A stretch of 64,000 nucleotides of DNA from Xanthomonas fragariae. GTDB taxonomy: Bacteria; Pseudomonadota; Gammaproteobacteria; Xanthomonadales; Xanthomonadaceae. Both the position numbers and the translations under genes were made by a program. The stretch lies in the NCBI RefSeq assembly GCF_017603965.1, contig NZ_CP071955.1, positions 248,001 through 312,000 on the forward strand, read 5' to 3'. The notes below the pieces were generated by a model. The model was not told where the DNA came from. It saw only the letters and a program-made list of their open reading frames with translations, and searched no databases. Within the stretch, counting starts at the first letter, position 1; each line of letters starts with the position of its first letter. Below, one piece after another: positions 38,118-46,925 of this stretch.

Positions 38118-38545
38118 CACGCCTCCAATGCCGGCAGACGTAGGGTCACACATAGGCGGCCCAACGCCGAGGGTGTTGCGCTGATCTGGCCATCATGCGC
38201 AACGACGATATTGCGACAGATCGCAAGACCCAGCCCATGCGCGAGCCTTCGACGCGGTAGAAGCGCTCGAACAAACACTTCAGATTTGTCCGGTGCAACG
38301 TCTGGCGCGCTGTCTTCGATCACAATCTCCAGCCGGCGCCTACGACGCGCCCATCGCACCTGCAGCTGACTAGCCGCATTGGTGTAGCGCAGCGCGTTTT
38401 TCAGCACGTTGGACAACAGCTGCTGCAGACGCCGCTCGTCGCTGTCGATATGCAATGGCGCCTCGAATCCTTCGACGTGCAACGTGAGCCCCGCCGCGGT
38501 AATGCCTGTGTGCATGCCGGAGCCAGCCAAATAGCGCGGCGACAC
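38117..38545 (-). pseudogene. Histidine kinase C-terminal remnant (BaeS-like)
   Basis: Only the ATPase end remains: AAGLTLHVEGFEAPLHIDSD, then the N-box RRLQQLLSNVLKNALRYTN and AHGLGLAICRNIVVAHDGQI. The sensor, HAMP and His-acceptor parts are missing. The sequence switches near 38545 to an outer-membrane efflux gene on the other strand, marking a deletion join. A frameshift also damages the G1 region. Confidence 0.78.
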
Positions 38546-38650
38546 CGAAGCGTGCCGATCTTCCGCGCCGGCGCGCTGAAGGCCGAGCTGGATGTAGCCA
38601 AGTCGCAAAAGGACATCACCATCGCCCAGTACGAGTTGGCGATCCAGACC

Positions 38651-39855
38651 CTGAGGTTTCCCCACATTTCCTCCGGGCAGATCAATCACTTGCGACATGA
38701 TCGTCTGGAAGTAAAGTGCGCGCATGGGGCACTCTTCAAGGTGACTAAGCCAGAGAAGGTTGACGACCATGCGCGCCAGCGAAGTATTGCAGAAGTGCCT
38801 GCCCAACTCACTGTCCGGGATGCATGCGTTGCGCGAACGCGCGTTGCTGCATGCGGTTGAGGCGTTGTTGCACGGACGTGCGCGGCGCGCAGCCGGTAAT
38901 CGTCATCGACTGGAGCGATTTGAAGCCAGACAAATCGTGGTGTCTGCTGCGCGCAGCGGTGCCGGTGGGCGGCCGCACACTCACCTTGCTGGACATGCTG
39001 GTGCCAGGAAAGCAGCAGGGATCGCCTGGTGCAGAAAAACGCTTCTTGCAATAACTGAGGGCACTGGTTCCGGACGATGTTCGCCCGATCCTGGTCACTG
39101 ACGCCGGCTTCCGGACACCGTGGTTCCGCGCCGTATCGGCCATGGGCTGGTGTTGAGTTGGGCGACTGCGCGGACGCCCGCAAGTCAAGCCGCAGAACGT
39201 GCCGGATGAGGCAGAGCAATGGAGCGACAGCCGGAAACTGCACGTTTTGGCGTCCAATCGTGCCTGCGAGTTACCGCCGATGCAGGCCAATCGCAGCGAT
39301 CCACTCGATTGCCGGTTAGTGGTTTACGCCAAGACACGGCAAGGGCGCAAACAGTGCAATCGCCGCTCACCCGCCAAAGCCTCGCGTGCGTCATCGAGTC
39401 TGAAGGCCGCGGCGCGTGAGCGCGAGCCCTGGTTGATCGTTGCATCCCCGCAGCTGCAGGCACCCAGCGCTAAGCGGTTGGTGAATGTGTACGCACGACG
39501 GATGCAGATCGAACTGGCATTTCGCGATCTGAAATCACATCGCTACGGCCAGGCGCTGGAAGACAGTTTGCCCCGACGCGGCGAGCGACTACAGATCCTG
39601 CTGTTGATCAATACGTTGGCTGCATTCGCCAGCTGGTTGGCAGGGCTGGGATGCGAAGCTACCGGTATCGCCCAGTGGCTGTCTCCACGCAACAGCACAC
39701 GCAAGCTTTACTCCACGCGACGCATCGGTCGAGAAGCCTTAATCAGGCACTGGCCGATGGAGCCTGTCTCACGGTGGATAGAGCGCTTGCGCGCACTGCC
39801 TGCGGCAGTGCGCGAGCAGATGATGCTTACGGTGTAAAACGTGGGGATACCTTAG
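38651..39855 (+). mobile_element. IS4-family (IS10-like) element, defective
   Basis: The ends are CTGAGGTTTCCCCACATT (38651) and its inverted partner, which reads CTAAGGTATCCCCACGTT from 39855. The length is about 1205 bp. No clear target duplication remains in the flanks. Confidence 0.82.
38769..39837 (+). pseudogene. IS4-family transposase, internally deleted and frameshifted
   Basis: It starts MRASEVLQKCLPNSLSGMHA and jumps by deletion to VIVIDWSDLKPDKSWCLLRA (first Asp region). A TAA follows FLQ near 39054. The second Asp region is VPDDVRPILVTDAGFRTPWF. The Glu region MQIELAFRDLKSHRYGQALE carries the YREK-like motif. The end is LPAAVREQMMLTV at 39837. It is not functional. Confidence 0.88.
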
Positions 39856-40372
39856 TTCTGGAGCGCTTTCAGCGAAGTGGCCGATGCGCTCGCTCAACGC
39901 ACGCAATCGGACGAACGCATGGATGCGCAACGCGCCTTGGTCGATGCCTCGCAACGCGGCTTCACGCGCCCGGATGCGCGCTACCGTAATGGCGTAGACA
40001 GTTATCCGGTGGCGCTGGACGCGTAGCGCGCGCTCTACAGCGCGCAGCAGACCTTGATCAGCTTGCGGCTGATCGAAGCGAGCAATCGGGTGACCTTGTA
40101 CAAAGTGCTTGGCGGTGGTGTCGATGCGCAATCAACTGTGACATCAACACAAGTCCAGGCACCGGTCGCGCAACGCTAGCGCCTTGCCCAGACACGATGG
40201 CCTACGCATGCGCCGGCCATCGTCTTGCACGACTCTAGAACGGTATCACTTCGCTGCGTTGGCGTTCATCACCGCATTGCAATACCTCACACGCTGCACA
40301 CAATTCCCGCGCATCAAACCCAAAAGAATGAGATCGAACTCGCGAACACGGCTCTTTCTCCCAAACAAAGAA

Positions 40373-40396
40373 GGGCAGCGCACGGATGCGCTGCCC
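40373..40396 (-). terminator. Intrinsic terminator of metE
   Basis: Perfect 10-bp arms GGGCAGCGCA and TGCGCTGCCC with a 4-base loop. On the minus strand it is followed by TTCTTTGTTTGG, 36 bp after the metE stop. Confidence 0.85.
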
Positions 40397-40431
40397 TCTG
40401 GCCTATGCTGTTTGGGTGATGCCTTCGCCGA

Positions 40432-42723
40432 TCAGGCTGCTTTCGCCAACGATGCACGCAGCGTGCGCGCCGCATCCACCATCGCCTGCAATGCAGCGCG
40501 GGTTTCATCCCAGCCACGCGTTTTCAAACCGCAATCCGGATTGACCCACAACTGCTCGGGCTTGAGCACGGCGCGCGCCTTTTCCAGCAGCTGCACCATC
40601 TCGTTTGCATCGGGCACACGCGGGGAATGGATGTCGTACACGCCTGGTCCGATCTCGTTGGGATATTGGAACTTCACGAATGCATCCAGCAACTCCATGC
40701 GCGAGCGCGATGTCTCGATCGAGATCACGTCCGCATCCATCGCCGCCACCGCCGCGATGATGTCGTTGAACTCGGAATAGCACATATGAGTGTGGATCTG
40801 AGTGGCATCGCGCACGCCGCAAGCGGCGATGCGGAAGCTCTCCACCGCCCACTCCAGATACGCGGCCCAGTCGCCACGCCGCAACGGCAAGCCTTCGCGG
40901 ATCGCAGGTTCGTCGATCTGGATCACACCGATGCCGGCCGCTTCCAGGTCGCACACTTCATCGCGCAAGGCCAGTGCAATCTGTCGGCAGGTTTGCGCAC
41001 GCTCCTGGTCATCGCGCACGAACGACCACTGCAGCACCGTCACCGGGCCGGTGAGCATGCCTTTCATCGGGCGATCGGTCAGCGATTGCGCGTACTGCGA
41101 CCAATACACCGTCATCGGCGCCGGCCGTGCCACGTCGCCGTAGATGATCGGCGGCTTCACGCAGCGCGAGCCGTAGCTCTGTACCCAACCCAGCTTGGTG
41201 AAGGCGAAGCCTTCGAGTTGTTCGCCGAAGTATTCCACCATGTCGTTGCGCTCGAACTCGCCGTGCACCAGCACGTCCAGCCCGATCGCTTCCTGGAAGC
41301 GCACGCACGACTCGGTCTGTACGCGCAAAAACGCATCGTATTGTTCTTGCGACAGCTTGCCGGACTTGTAGCGCGCACGCGCTTCGCGCACTTCGTGCGT
41401 CTGCGGGAACGAGCCGATCGTGGTGGTGGGATACGCCGGCAATTGCAACGCCTGTTGCTGCGCCACACGCCGCTGCGGATAGGCCGATGCACGCCGCGCG
41501 CTATCGCCATCCAATGCTGCCAGGCGCTTGCTCACGTCAGGCCGGTGCACCTTAGGCGAGGAGCGACGTGCCTCCACGGCGGCGCGGGTTTGCTCAAGCG
41601 CGGCGTTGGCGTGCGGTTTGTCATCGAGCGCATCGGCCAACGTGCGCAGCTCGCCGAGTTTTTGCTTGGCGAACGACAACCAGCTACGTAGATCTGCATC
41701 GAGGCTTTTCTCCACATCCAGATCCACTGGCACATGCAGCAACGAGCACGACGGTGCCAGCCACAGCTTGTCGCCACCCACACGCCCTCGCGCATAGCGG
41801 GCCAACGTCAGGGCATTATCCAGCGGCGTACGCCACACGTTGCGGCCGTTGACCAGACCAAGCGACAGCACACGTTCGCTTGGTAGCGCGCCGAGCACCG
41901 CATCGAGTTGTTCCAACCCACGCACCAGATCGATATGCAGGCCATCCACCTGCAACGCGGCAGTCAAGCGCAGGTTGTCGTCCAAGGCACCGAAATACGT
42001 TGTCAGCAACAACTTCGGACGGGGGCCATTGGCCAGTGCCGCATACGCGGTGAGGTAGGCATCTTGTGCAGCGGCATCCAGATCCAGCACCAGCGCCGGC
42101 TCATCGATCTGCACCCATTCCGCACCGGCGTCGTGCAACTGCGCCAACAACTGCGCGTAGACCGGCAGCAGGCGCTCCAACAAGGCGAGCCGGTCGCTGC
42201 CATCGGTGGTCTTGGACAGCAGCAGCAGGCTCACCGGGCCAAGCAGTACCGGCCGTGTGCGAATGCCTTGCGCCAACGCTTCGCGGAACTCGGCCACCGG
42301 CTTGTCGCCGCGCAACGCGAAGGTCTGGTCGGCATGCAGTTCCGGCACGATGTAGTGGTAGTTGGTGTCGAACCACTTGGTCATTTCCAGCGCGTGCACG
42401 TCCACGCCATCGGCCTGATGGCCGCGTGCCATTGCAAAGTAACCGGCCAGTGGGTCGCGCTCGGTGAGCGCGCGATAGCGCTGCGGAATCGCGTCGAACA
42501 CAAACGCGGTGTCGAGCACGTGGTCGTACAGGCTGAAGTCGTTGCTGGGCGGTACATCCACCCCGGCATCGCGTTGCAGCTCCCAGTGCCGCGCACGCAA
42601 CGCGCGTGCAGTGGCCTGCAAGTCGGCAGCGTCGCTTTCGCCACGCCAGTGGCGCTCCAGCGCCTGTTTGAGCTCGCGTCGCGCGCCGATGCGCGGGAAG
42701 CCCAGATTGGTCACGATCGTCAT
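40432..42723 (-). CDS. metE: Cobalamin-independent methionine synthase
   Basis: MetE transfers the methyl group of 5-methyl-THF triglutamate to homocysteine. The 763-residue protein has both barrels. The N-terminus is [20 protein letters not shown]. The C-terminal barrel has [34 protein letters not shown], zinc ligands in [14 protein letters not shown] and [11 protein letters not shown], and [13 protein letters not shown]. The ATG at 42723 begins the conserved sequence. The in-frame extension to 43059 is not coding because it runs through a cobalamin riboswitch. B12 repression implies that the genome also has a MetH. Confidence 0.95.
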   Translation of the reverse strand: MTIVTNLGFPRIGARRELKQALERHWRGESDAADLQATARALRARHWELQRDAGVDVPPSNDFSLYDHVLDTAFVFDAIPQRYRALTERDPLAGYFAMARGHQADGVDVHALEMTKWFDTNYHYIVPELHADQTFALRGDKPVAEFREALAQGIRTRPVLLGPVSLLLLSKTTDGSDRLALLERLLPVYAQLLAQLHDAGAEWVQIDEPALVLDLDAAAQDAYLTAYAALANGPRPKLLLTTYFGALDDNLRLTAALQVDGLHIDLVRGLEQLDAVLGALPSERVLSLGLVNGRNVWRTPLDNALTLARYARGRVGGDKLWLAPSCSLLHVPVDLDVEKSLDADLRSWLSFAKQKLGELRTLADALDDKPHANAALEQTRAAVEARRSSPKVHRPDVSKRLAALDGDSARRASAYPQRRVAQQQALQLPAYPTTTIGSFPQTHEVREARARYKSGKLSQEQYDAFLRVQTESCVRFQEAIGLDVLVHGEFERNDMVEYFGEQLEGFAFTKLGWVQSYGSRCVKPPIIYGDVARPAPMTVYWSQYAQSLTDRPMKGMLTGPVTVLQWSFVRDDQERAQTCRQIALALRDEVCDLEAAGIGVIQIDEPAIREGLPLRRGDWAAYLEWAVESFRIAACGVRDATQIHTHMCYSEFNDIIAAVAAMDADVISIETSRSRMELLDAFVKFQYPNEIGPGVYDIHSPRVPDANEMVQLLEKARAVLKPEQLWVNPDCGLKTRGWDETRAALQAMVDAARTLRASLAKAA

Positions 42724-42934
42724 GTTGCATGTCCTCATTGCATGGATGGCATTGAGGAACGAAGGAACCGCGCAACGTCTCCGCGCTTGCACGCAGGCCC
42801 GCCACACCAGCGACCTTCGCCCCCGCGGGCGAGCCGGCAATCCACGGGCAGCGGCAGATACGCACGCCACCATGCAGGCGGCGCACGAGTCCGGCCGCTC
42901 CCCGCAGAGCGCCAGGTCGAAACGAAGGACGGTC

Positions 42935-43130
42935 GTGTCCCCCGGCCAGGGCCGGTATTCGGGCTGATGGACGTCGCCGTGCAAACGCACGGAGTGCCTA
43001 CTGTCCGCCGCTTCCCAGACCGTGGCCGGTCCAGTGCTGTTGACGGAGCTCGTTTCCATTCACCGCTGCGGGGCAGCTCCGGAATGGGATGCAGATCGCA
43101 CCCTTCACCGGATTCCCGTTTAATCCCATC
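42935..43130 (-). promoter_or_regulatory. Cobalamin (B12) riboswitch upstream of metE
   Basis: On the minus strand the order is TTAAACGGGAATCCGGTG, then GGAGCTGCCCCGCAGCGG, GCACTGG, CTGGGAAGCGGCGG with AGTAGG, and a B12-box-like ATCAGCCCGAATACCGGCC near 42951-42970. These are the conserved core blocks of cobalamin riboswitches in the right order. A 12-bp hairpin (CCATCGCTTCAT/ATGAAGCGATGG, 43126-43153) overlaps its 5' edge. About 210 nt separate it from the metE start; no other gene is there. Confidence 0.88.
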
Positions 43131-43554
43131 GCTTCATCCGAATGAAGCGATGGAAACCGTGGCGTGCGCAGATTAGGCGCAGACGTGGCGGTGGTCAAGC
43201 AAAACTGTGGATAGCCGCATGACCTGCAAGTTGCACACCCATATAGCGCTAGCAATGCGTGTAATTCCGGCAAGTGAATCGTCACGGCGATTTGCTTTTG
43301 AATTGCTGACCTGGCGCCCGTTTTTGTTCCAACGCAACGCGCGCTTCCCAAGCAGCTCCCTGTGGGATTGAGCGGGACATCCAGATGGCGAAACGCCTTG
43401 AAGTTCTCGCCCGCTATTCGCTCTGGGGCACGCTACCTAGAAGTTGCCTGGGCAGGGCGGCCTCGTACTCTTGACAGGTGAAAAGGCTGCACGCTGAACG
43501 TGATGCCTCTTGCCAGAAGCGGACATGTTATCTCCGGCTAAAATTTTGTTGATG

Positions 43555-43642
43555 TGTAGGGCGGAATGGTGCAGAATTTTCCTAACACACCCGCCACGCC
43601 TCTACAGCTCTTGCTGGAAGCGCAATTTGGCGGGTTTTTTTT
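43555..43642 (+). ncRNA. Candidate structured RNA ahead of the Abi_2 gene
   Basis: The segment starts near GTAGGGCGGAATGG and ends in a terminator 24 bp before the abi start. GGGCGG at 43559-43564 can pair with CCGCC at 43591-43595. The same CCGCC strand also forms the terminator stem, so the two pairings exclude each other. An inner hairpin CAGC-TCTT-GCTG lies at 43605-43616. Abi_2 genes are known to have a conserved associated RNA (the AbiF motif), and this could be its counterpart. I infer this from position and pairing only. Confidence 0.45.
43590..43642 (+). terminator. Intrinsic terminator/attenuator before the abi gene
   Basis: Stem CCCGCCA (43590-43596) with TGGCGGG (43628-43634), followed by eight T residues. 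It sits 24 bp upstream of the Abi_2 start codon, so it either ends a small RNA or attenuates abi. Confidence 0.75.
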
Positions 43643-43665
43643 GCCTTGGGCAAGGGGGGGCAGGG

Positions 43666-44589
43666 ATGGTGCGGTACACGAAGGAGGCGTTGGACTACGC
43701 CCAGCAGATCCGGCAGTTGCAGTGCCGAGGTCTGGCTATCGTCGATCCTGTCAAAGCAGAGCTTTACCTGCGCAAGGTCGGCTATTACCGCCTGATGGGC
43801 TACCTGTTTCCTTTGCGAGTGGCAGGTAGCGACACCTATCTGCCAGGCGCGAGCATCGACACCGCGCTCAGGCTTTATGAGTTTGATCGTCATCTGCGCC
43901 ATCTCGTAGGCGAAGCCATCGGGCATATCGAAGTGGCCGCGCGGACGGCAGTGACCTACAGGCTGGCTCACGCCTATGGGAGCTTTGCCCATCGCAATGC
44001 GGCTAACTTCCGACCTGACGTTGGGGATCGAAACAACCCAGGCACTTGGCACCAAATTTGGTTGCGAGATGTCGACCAAGAGGTCTGCCGTGCCAGGGAG
44101 ATGTTCATAGACCACTATAGGCGCCGGTACACCATCCCACCTTTCCCCAAAGTGCCTATCTATATGGCCAGCGAGGTGATGTCCCTGGGCACGCTGTCCA
44201 AACTGGTGCGTGCCATGCATGGCGTAGATCAAGCCGCAATTGCCGCTGAGTTCCACACGGCTATACCGGTTCTGCTTAACTGGTTTCACGCCGTCTCTGT
44301 GGTCCGCAACATTGCGGCGCATCACGGTCGCTTGTGGAATCGGGTGCTTGGCGTGTCGCCGAAGTTGCCCAGGCACGGAGTCTGGGCAAGCACGTCTTCG
44401 ATGGTTCCACAAACACGCCTGTTCTTCATGCTGTGCGTGTTGAACCACCTTCTCAAAGACACTGCGGCCAATGTCACGCACTGGCGGACGACGGTAAGCG
44501 ATCACCTACGACCTCTCCTGGTCGACCCGTCGCATAGAGCCAGCATGGGGGCTCCCGACAACTGGGAGACCCACGCGCTATGGCAATAG
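43666..44589 (+). CDS. Abi_2-family abortive infection protein (AbiD/AbiF-like)
   Basis: The 307-residue protein is of the Abi_2 family, which aborts phage infection or acts as an RNA-linked toxin. It reads YTKEALDYAQQIRQLQCRGL, then LRKVGYYRLMGYLFPLR, LYEFDRHLRHLVGEAIGHIE and the HEPN-type RxxxxH motif at Arg214-His219 (VVRNIAAHHGRLWNRVL), the likely RNase centre. The ATG at 43666 follows a G-rich ribosome site, and the longer frame from 43510 crosses the terminator, so it is rejected. The gene stands alone, followed about 100 bp later by a strong terminator. It is a candidate mobile defence gene. Confidence 0.88.
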   Translation: MVRYTKEALDYAQQIRQLQCRGLAIVDPVKAELYLRKVGYYRLMGYLFPLRVAGSDTYLPGASIDTALRLYEFDRHLRHLVGEAIGHIEVAARTAVTYRLAHAYGSFAHRNAANFRPDVGDRNNPGTWHQIWLRDVDQEVCRAREMFIDHYRRRYTIPPFPKVPIYMASEVMSLGTLSKLVRAMHGVDQAAIAAEFHTAIPVLLNWFHAVSVVRNIAAHHGRLWNRVLGVSPKLPRHGVWASTSSMVPQTRLFFMLCVLNHLLKDTAANVTHWRTTVSDHLRPLLVDPSHRASMGAPDNWETHALWQ

Positions 44590-44690
44590 AAGTTTGCCCT
44601 GTCATGCGCTTGGCACGCGGCCATGCTTGCAAGTGATGCTCGATGGAGCGTTTGAAGTGTGTGTATTGCCTGCCCGATTGTTAAGGGGCC

Positions 44691-44725
44691 GCGACATCAG
44701 CGCGACGCACGCTGATGTCGCGTTT
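44691..44725 (+). terminator. Strong terminator downstream of abi
   Basis: 12-bp arms GCGACATCAGCG and CGCTGATGTCGC with a 7-base loop, followed by GTTTTGCG. The rest of 44590-45007 holds no gene. Confidence 0.8.
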
Positions 44726-44903
44726 TGCGAACTCTGCGAGTGACGCAGTATTACGGGTCGTTGCTACGATGCGCGTGGCTGGTACGCGCTCAAGCAGTGC
44801 TTCGCCCACCAGTGCGCCAGCCACTCGCTGGCGCCGGTGACAAGGACTCAGGGGGGTGAGGCGTGTGCCATGATAGACTCCAACAGGTATCGAGACGAGA
44901 TTT

Positions 44904-44920
44904 GGTCTAGTGGCTAGACC
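44904..44920. promoter_or_regulatory. Palindromic operator candidate upstream of HxlR gene
   Basis: Perfect inverted repeat GGTCTAG-TGG-CTAGACC about 90 bp before the HxlR start. The size fits a winged-helix dimer site. It may be autoregulatory, since no divergent gene is present. Confidence 0.5.
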
Positions 44921-45007
44921 TTGCTGTCTGCCGACCTATTGTCAGGGCCGTTCGATCCTCCTCAAGGAGGCAGTTTTCCTCCACCCTGGTTACTGTGAGA
45001 TACACCT

Positions 45008-45439
45008 GTGAATGCGATTGCTCTGTTCCCGCCGCCGCCGTCTCTGGAAGGTCCGTTCGATGCCACCAAGTGCCCCGTGCGCGATGTGCTCGATCAGATC
45101 GGCGACAAGTGGACCCTGCTGATCCTGTTGACGCTGATCCCTGGCCCGTCTCGCTTCAGCGCCATCCAGCGAGCCGTGCCGGACATCTCCAAGCGGATGC
45201 TGACCCAGACACTGCGCAATCTTGAGCGCAACGGCATGATCACTCGCAAGGTCTACGCCACCAAACCGCCGAGCGTGGAATACGCACTATGCAAACTGGG
45301 CGTGGCACTGCTTGGCCCGGTCTCGCAACTGCTCAATTGGGCAGGCGAAAACCACGCCAGCATCCGCGCCGCCCGCGAGCGTTTCGATCGCGCCCAGCAG
45401 ACGATGAGCGTGCTGGATGCCGACGAGGCGCTGGCGTAG
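45008..45439 (+). CDS. HxlR-family transcriptional regulator
   Basis: The 143-residue winged-helix regulator reads [20 protein letters not shown], then [20 protein letters not shown] and [20 protein letters not shown] with [11 protein letters not shown]. The Cys before the first helix is the one that senses electrophiles or oxidants in several family members. The start is GTG. The expected divergent target, often an oxidoreductase, is absent. Downstream there is only IS481 debris, so the target may have been lost. Confidence 0.9.
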   Translation: MNAIALFPPPPSLEGPFDATKCPVRDVLDQIGDKWTLLILLTLIPGPSRFSAIQRAVPDISKRMLTQTLRNLERNGMITRKVYATKPPSVEYALCKLGVALLGPVSQLLNWAGENHASIRAARERFDRAQQTMSVLDADEALA

Positions 45440-45829
45440 GCGAAGGCGTACGCAGGGTGGCCTGGTGCAGGAACCGATGAGCCAGAGCGACGCCGGCTGA
45501 CGGGTCGGATCGGTGCAGCGGCCGATCATGGGCTGCGTGCTGCCAAACACAGCGATCACTGCTGCCGCGCGTGAGGCGAGGGGGCTGGTCAGATCGCCTG
45601 CCCGCACCGTCTCAGGCTTGGCAGCGAGAACGGTCGAGCCGCTCCCGGCTGCCCTCGCTGCCGTCCAGATGCGAACGTTGCAGCTGGTACAACGCGGCGA
45701 CACCATCACGCAGTCACCCACGGTCGGCAGATTCGTAGGGACAGGCGGCCAGTGTGAATTTGTGATGCAAACCTCAAAAATTCGCGCCTCCGCTAAACGC
45801 CGCAGCGCGCCCAATGCGCCGCTGTTCAG
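45440..45829. other. Gene-free debris between HxlR gene and IS481 remnant
   Basis: No coding sequence is recognised on either strand. The long ORF antisense to HxlR that enters this stretch is a read-through of the damaged transposase gene. Confidence 0.5.
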
Positions 45830-46713
45830 TCCCGGCATCAGATGGATCGGGTCCACCTTGAACCGCTCGGGTTCGGATGTCCACTGTTTGCAGATGAATT
45901 CGTACGGTGTCAGACCCTTCAGTGCCTTGAGCCTGCAACCGTAGTTGTAGGCGTCGATGAAGTTGGGCAGATGCTGTTGCAGTTGTGCGTGATCGTCGTA
46001 ATGGAAGCGTTTGACAGTGGCTTGCTTGATCGTCCGATTCATCCGCTCGACCTGCCCGTTGGTCCAGGGATGCTTGACCTTGGTTAGGCGGTGTTGGATG
46101 CCGTGCTCCTCGCAGAGGCGACTGAAGAGATGCACGAAGGCGTAGCGGTCGGAACTGCGGTTGGTGAACTGGATGCCGTTATCCGTCAGAACCGTATGCA
46201 GGGTGTAGGGCACCGCCTGAATCACATTGCGCAGGAACTCAGCTTGTTGGCCGAGGGATGAAGCTCGGTGAGCGCAAACTTGGACGTTCTGTCGATGGCC
46301 ACGAACAGATAGAGCTTGCCCTGGGCCGTTTGCACCTGTGCGATGTCGATTTTGTCGCCCTTGATGTCTGGCAGTCGCGAGATGTCATGGCGCTGCAGGC
46401 AGCGGTGCAATGATGAGCGCGTCAGATGCGGGATGCTCGGCTGCAGTGCGTAGAGACAGTCGTCCAGCGGCAGCAATGTGTGCCTGCGGAAGGCGACGAT
46501 CGCCGCCTCATCCTCAATGGACAACACCGTGGAACGTGGGTGCGTCGGCCCAGTTGGCAGATCCGCAACCGAACTGCGCTTCTTCCACTTCGCCACCGTC
46601 TTTTGATTGATGCCGTAGCGCTTGGAAAGCGCTCTCAGGCTCTCTTGACTCTGTTGTATCGCTCGACGGATCGCCTCCGTCGTAGTGGCGCTCCCATGCA
46701 GAACCTGGCCCAT
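45830..46713 (-). pseudogene. IS481-family transposase, frameshifted
   Basis: The start MGQVLHGSATTTEAIRRAIQ at 46713 leads into a helix-turn-helix (LRALSKRYGINQKTVAKWKK). The frame breaks near 46230 after LYLFVAIDRTSKFALTEL. The rest is in another frame: YTLHTVLTDNGIQFTNR (Asp), then VKHPWTNGQVERMNRTIKQA (Glu) and ending near HLMPGLNS without the usual stop. The single frameshift and the lost 3' end make it inactive. No clear terminal repeats were found. 46729-46900 holds no gene. Confidence 0.87.
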
Positions 46714-46925
46714 AGTGCTTCCTTCCATTCGAGGGAAAAGAGTGCACCATCAAAACCTGGGATCAAACACCCGAAGGCCCTGGCGTGACAGCTCATGGCT
46801 TGAAAAGTTAAACGCCGCCCCGCTACCCTCAACCGAGGCGAGACAATTGCCTGGGTGGATGGAGTGCGCCACACGCCAACACGTAGGGTGCGACCGCTAA
46901 AAAGGATTTACAAAGGATCGTCACC

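Larger units (their letters stand above)
38546..40179 (+). pseudogene. RND efflux outer-membrane lipoprotein (NodT/OprM type), truncated and split by IS4
   Basis: The left part (to 38650) reads PIFRAGALKAELDVAKSQKD and ITIAQYELAIQT. After the IS the right part resumes at about 39862 with FSEVADALAQRTQSDERMD, RALVDASQRGFT, and an in-frame TAG in LDA*RALYSAQQTLISLRL, to 40179. The N-terminal two thirds of the protein and any mdtABC-like pump genes are absent. The neighbouring dead BaeSR pair suggests a whole efflux operon was deleted. Confidence 0.82.

Noticed and set aside
42724..43059. N-terminal extension of MetE by 112 codons
   Set aside because: The extension translates the cobalamin riboswitch and leader, and the family starts at [10 protein letters not shown] (42723).
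45287..45830. C-terminal half of the 312-codon ORF antisense to HxlR
   Set aside because: It is read-through after the damaged IS481 transposase end, and HxlR on the other strand is a full family member.
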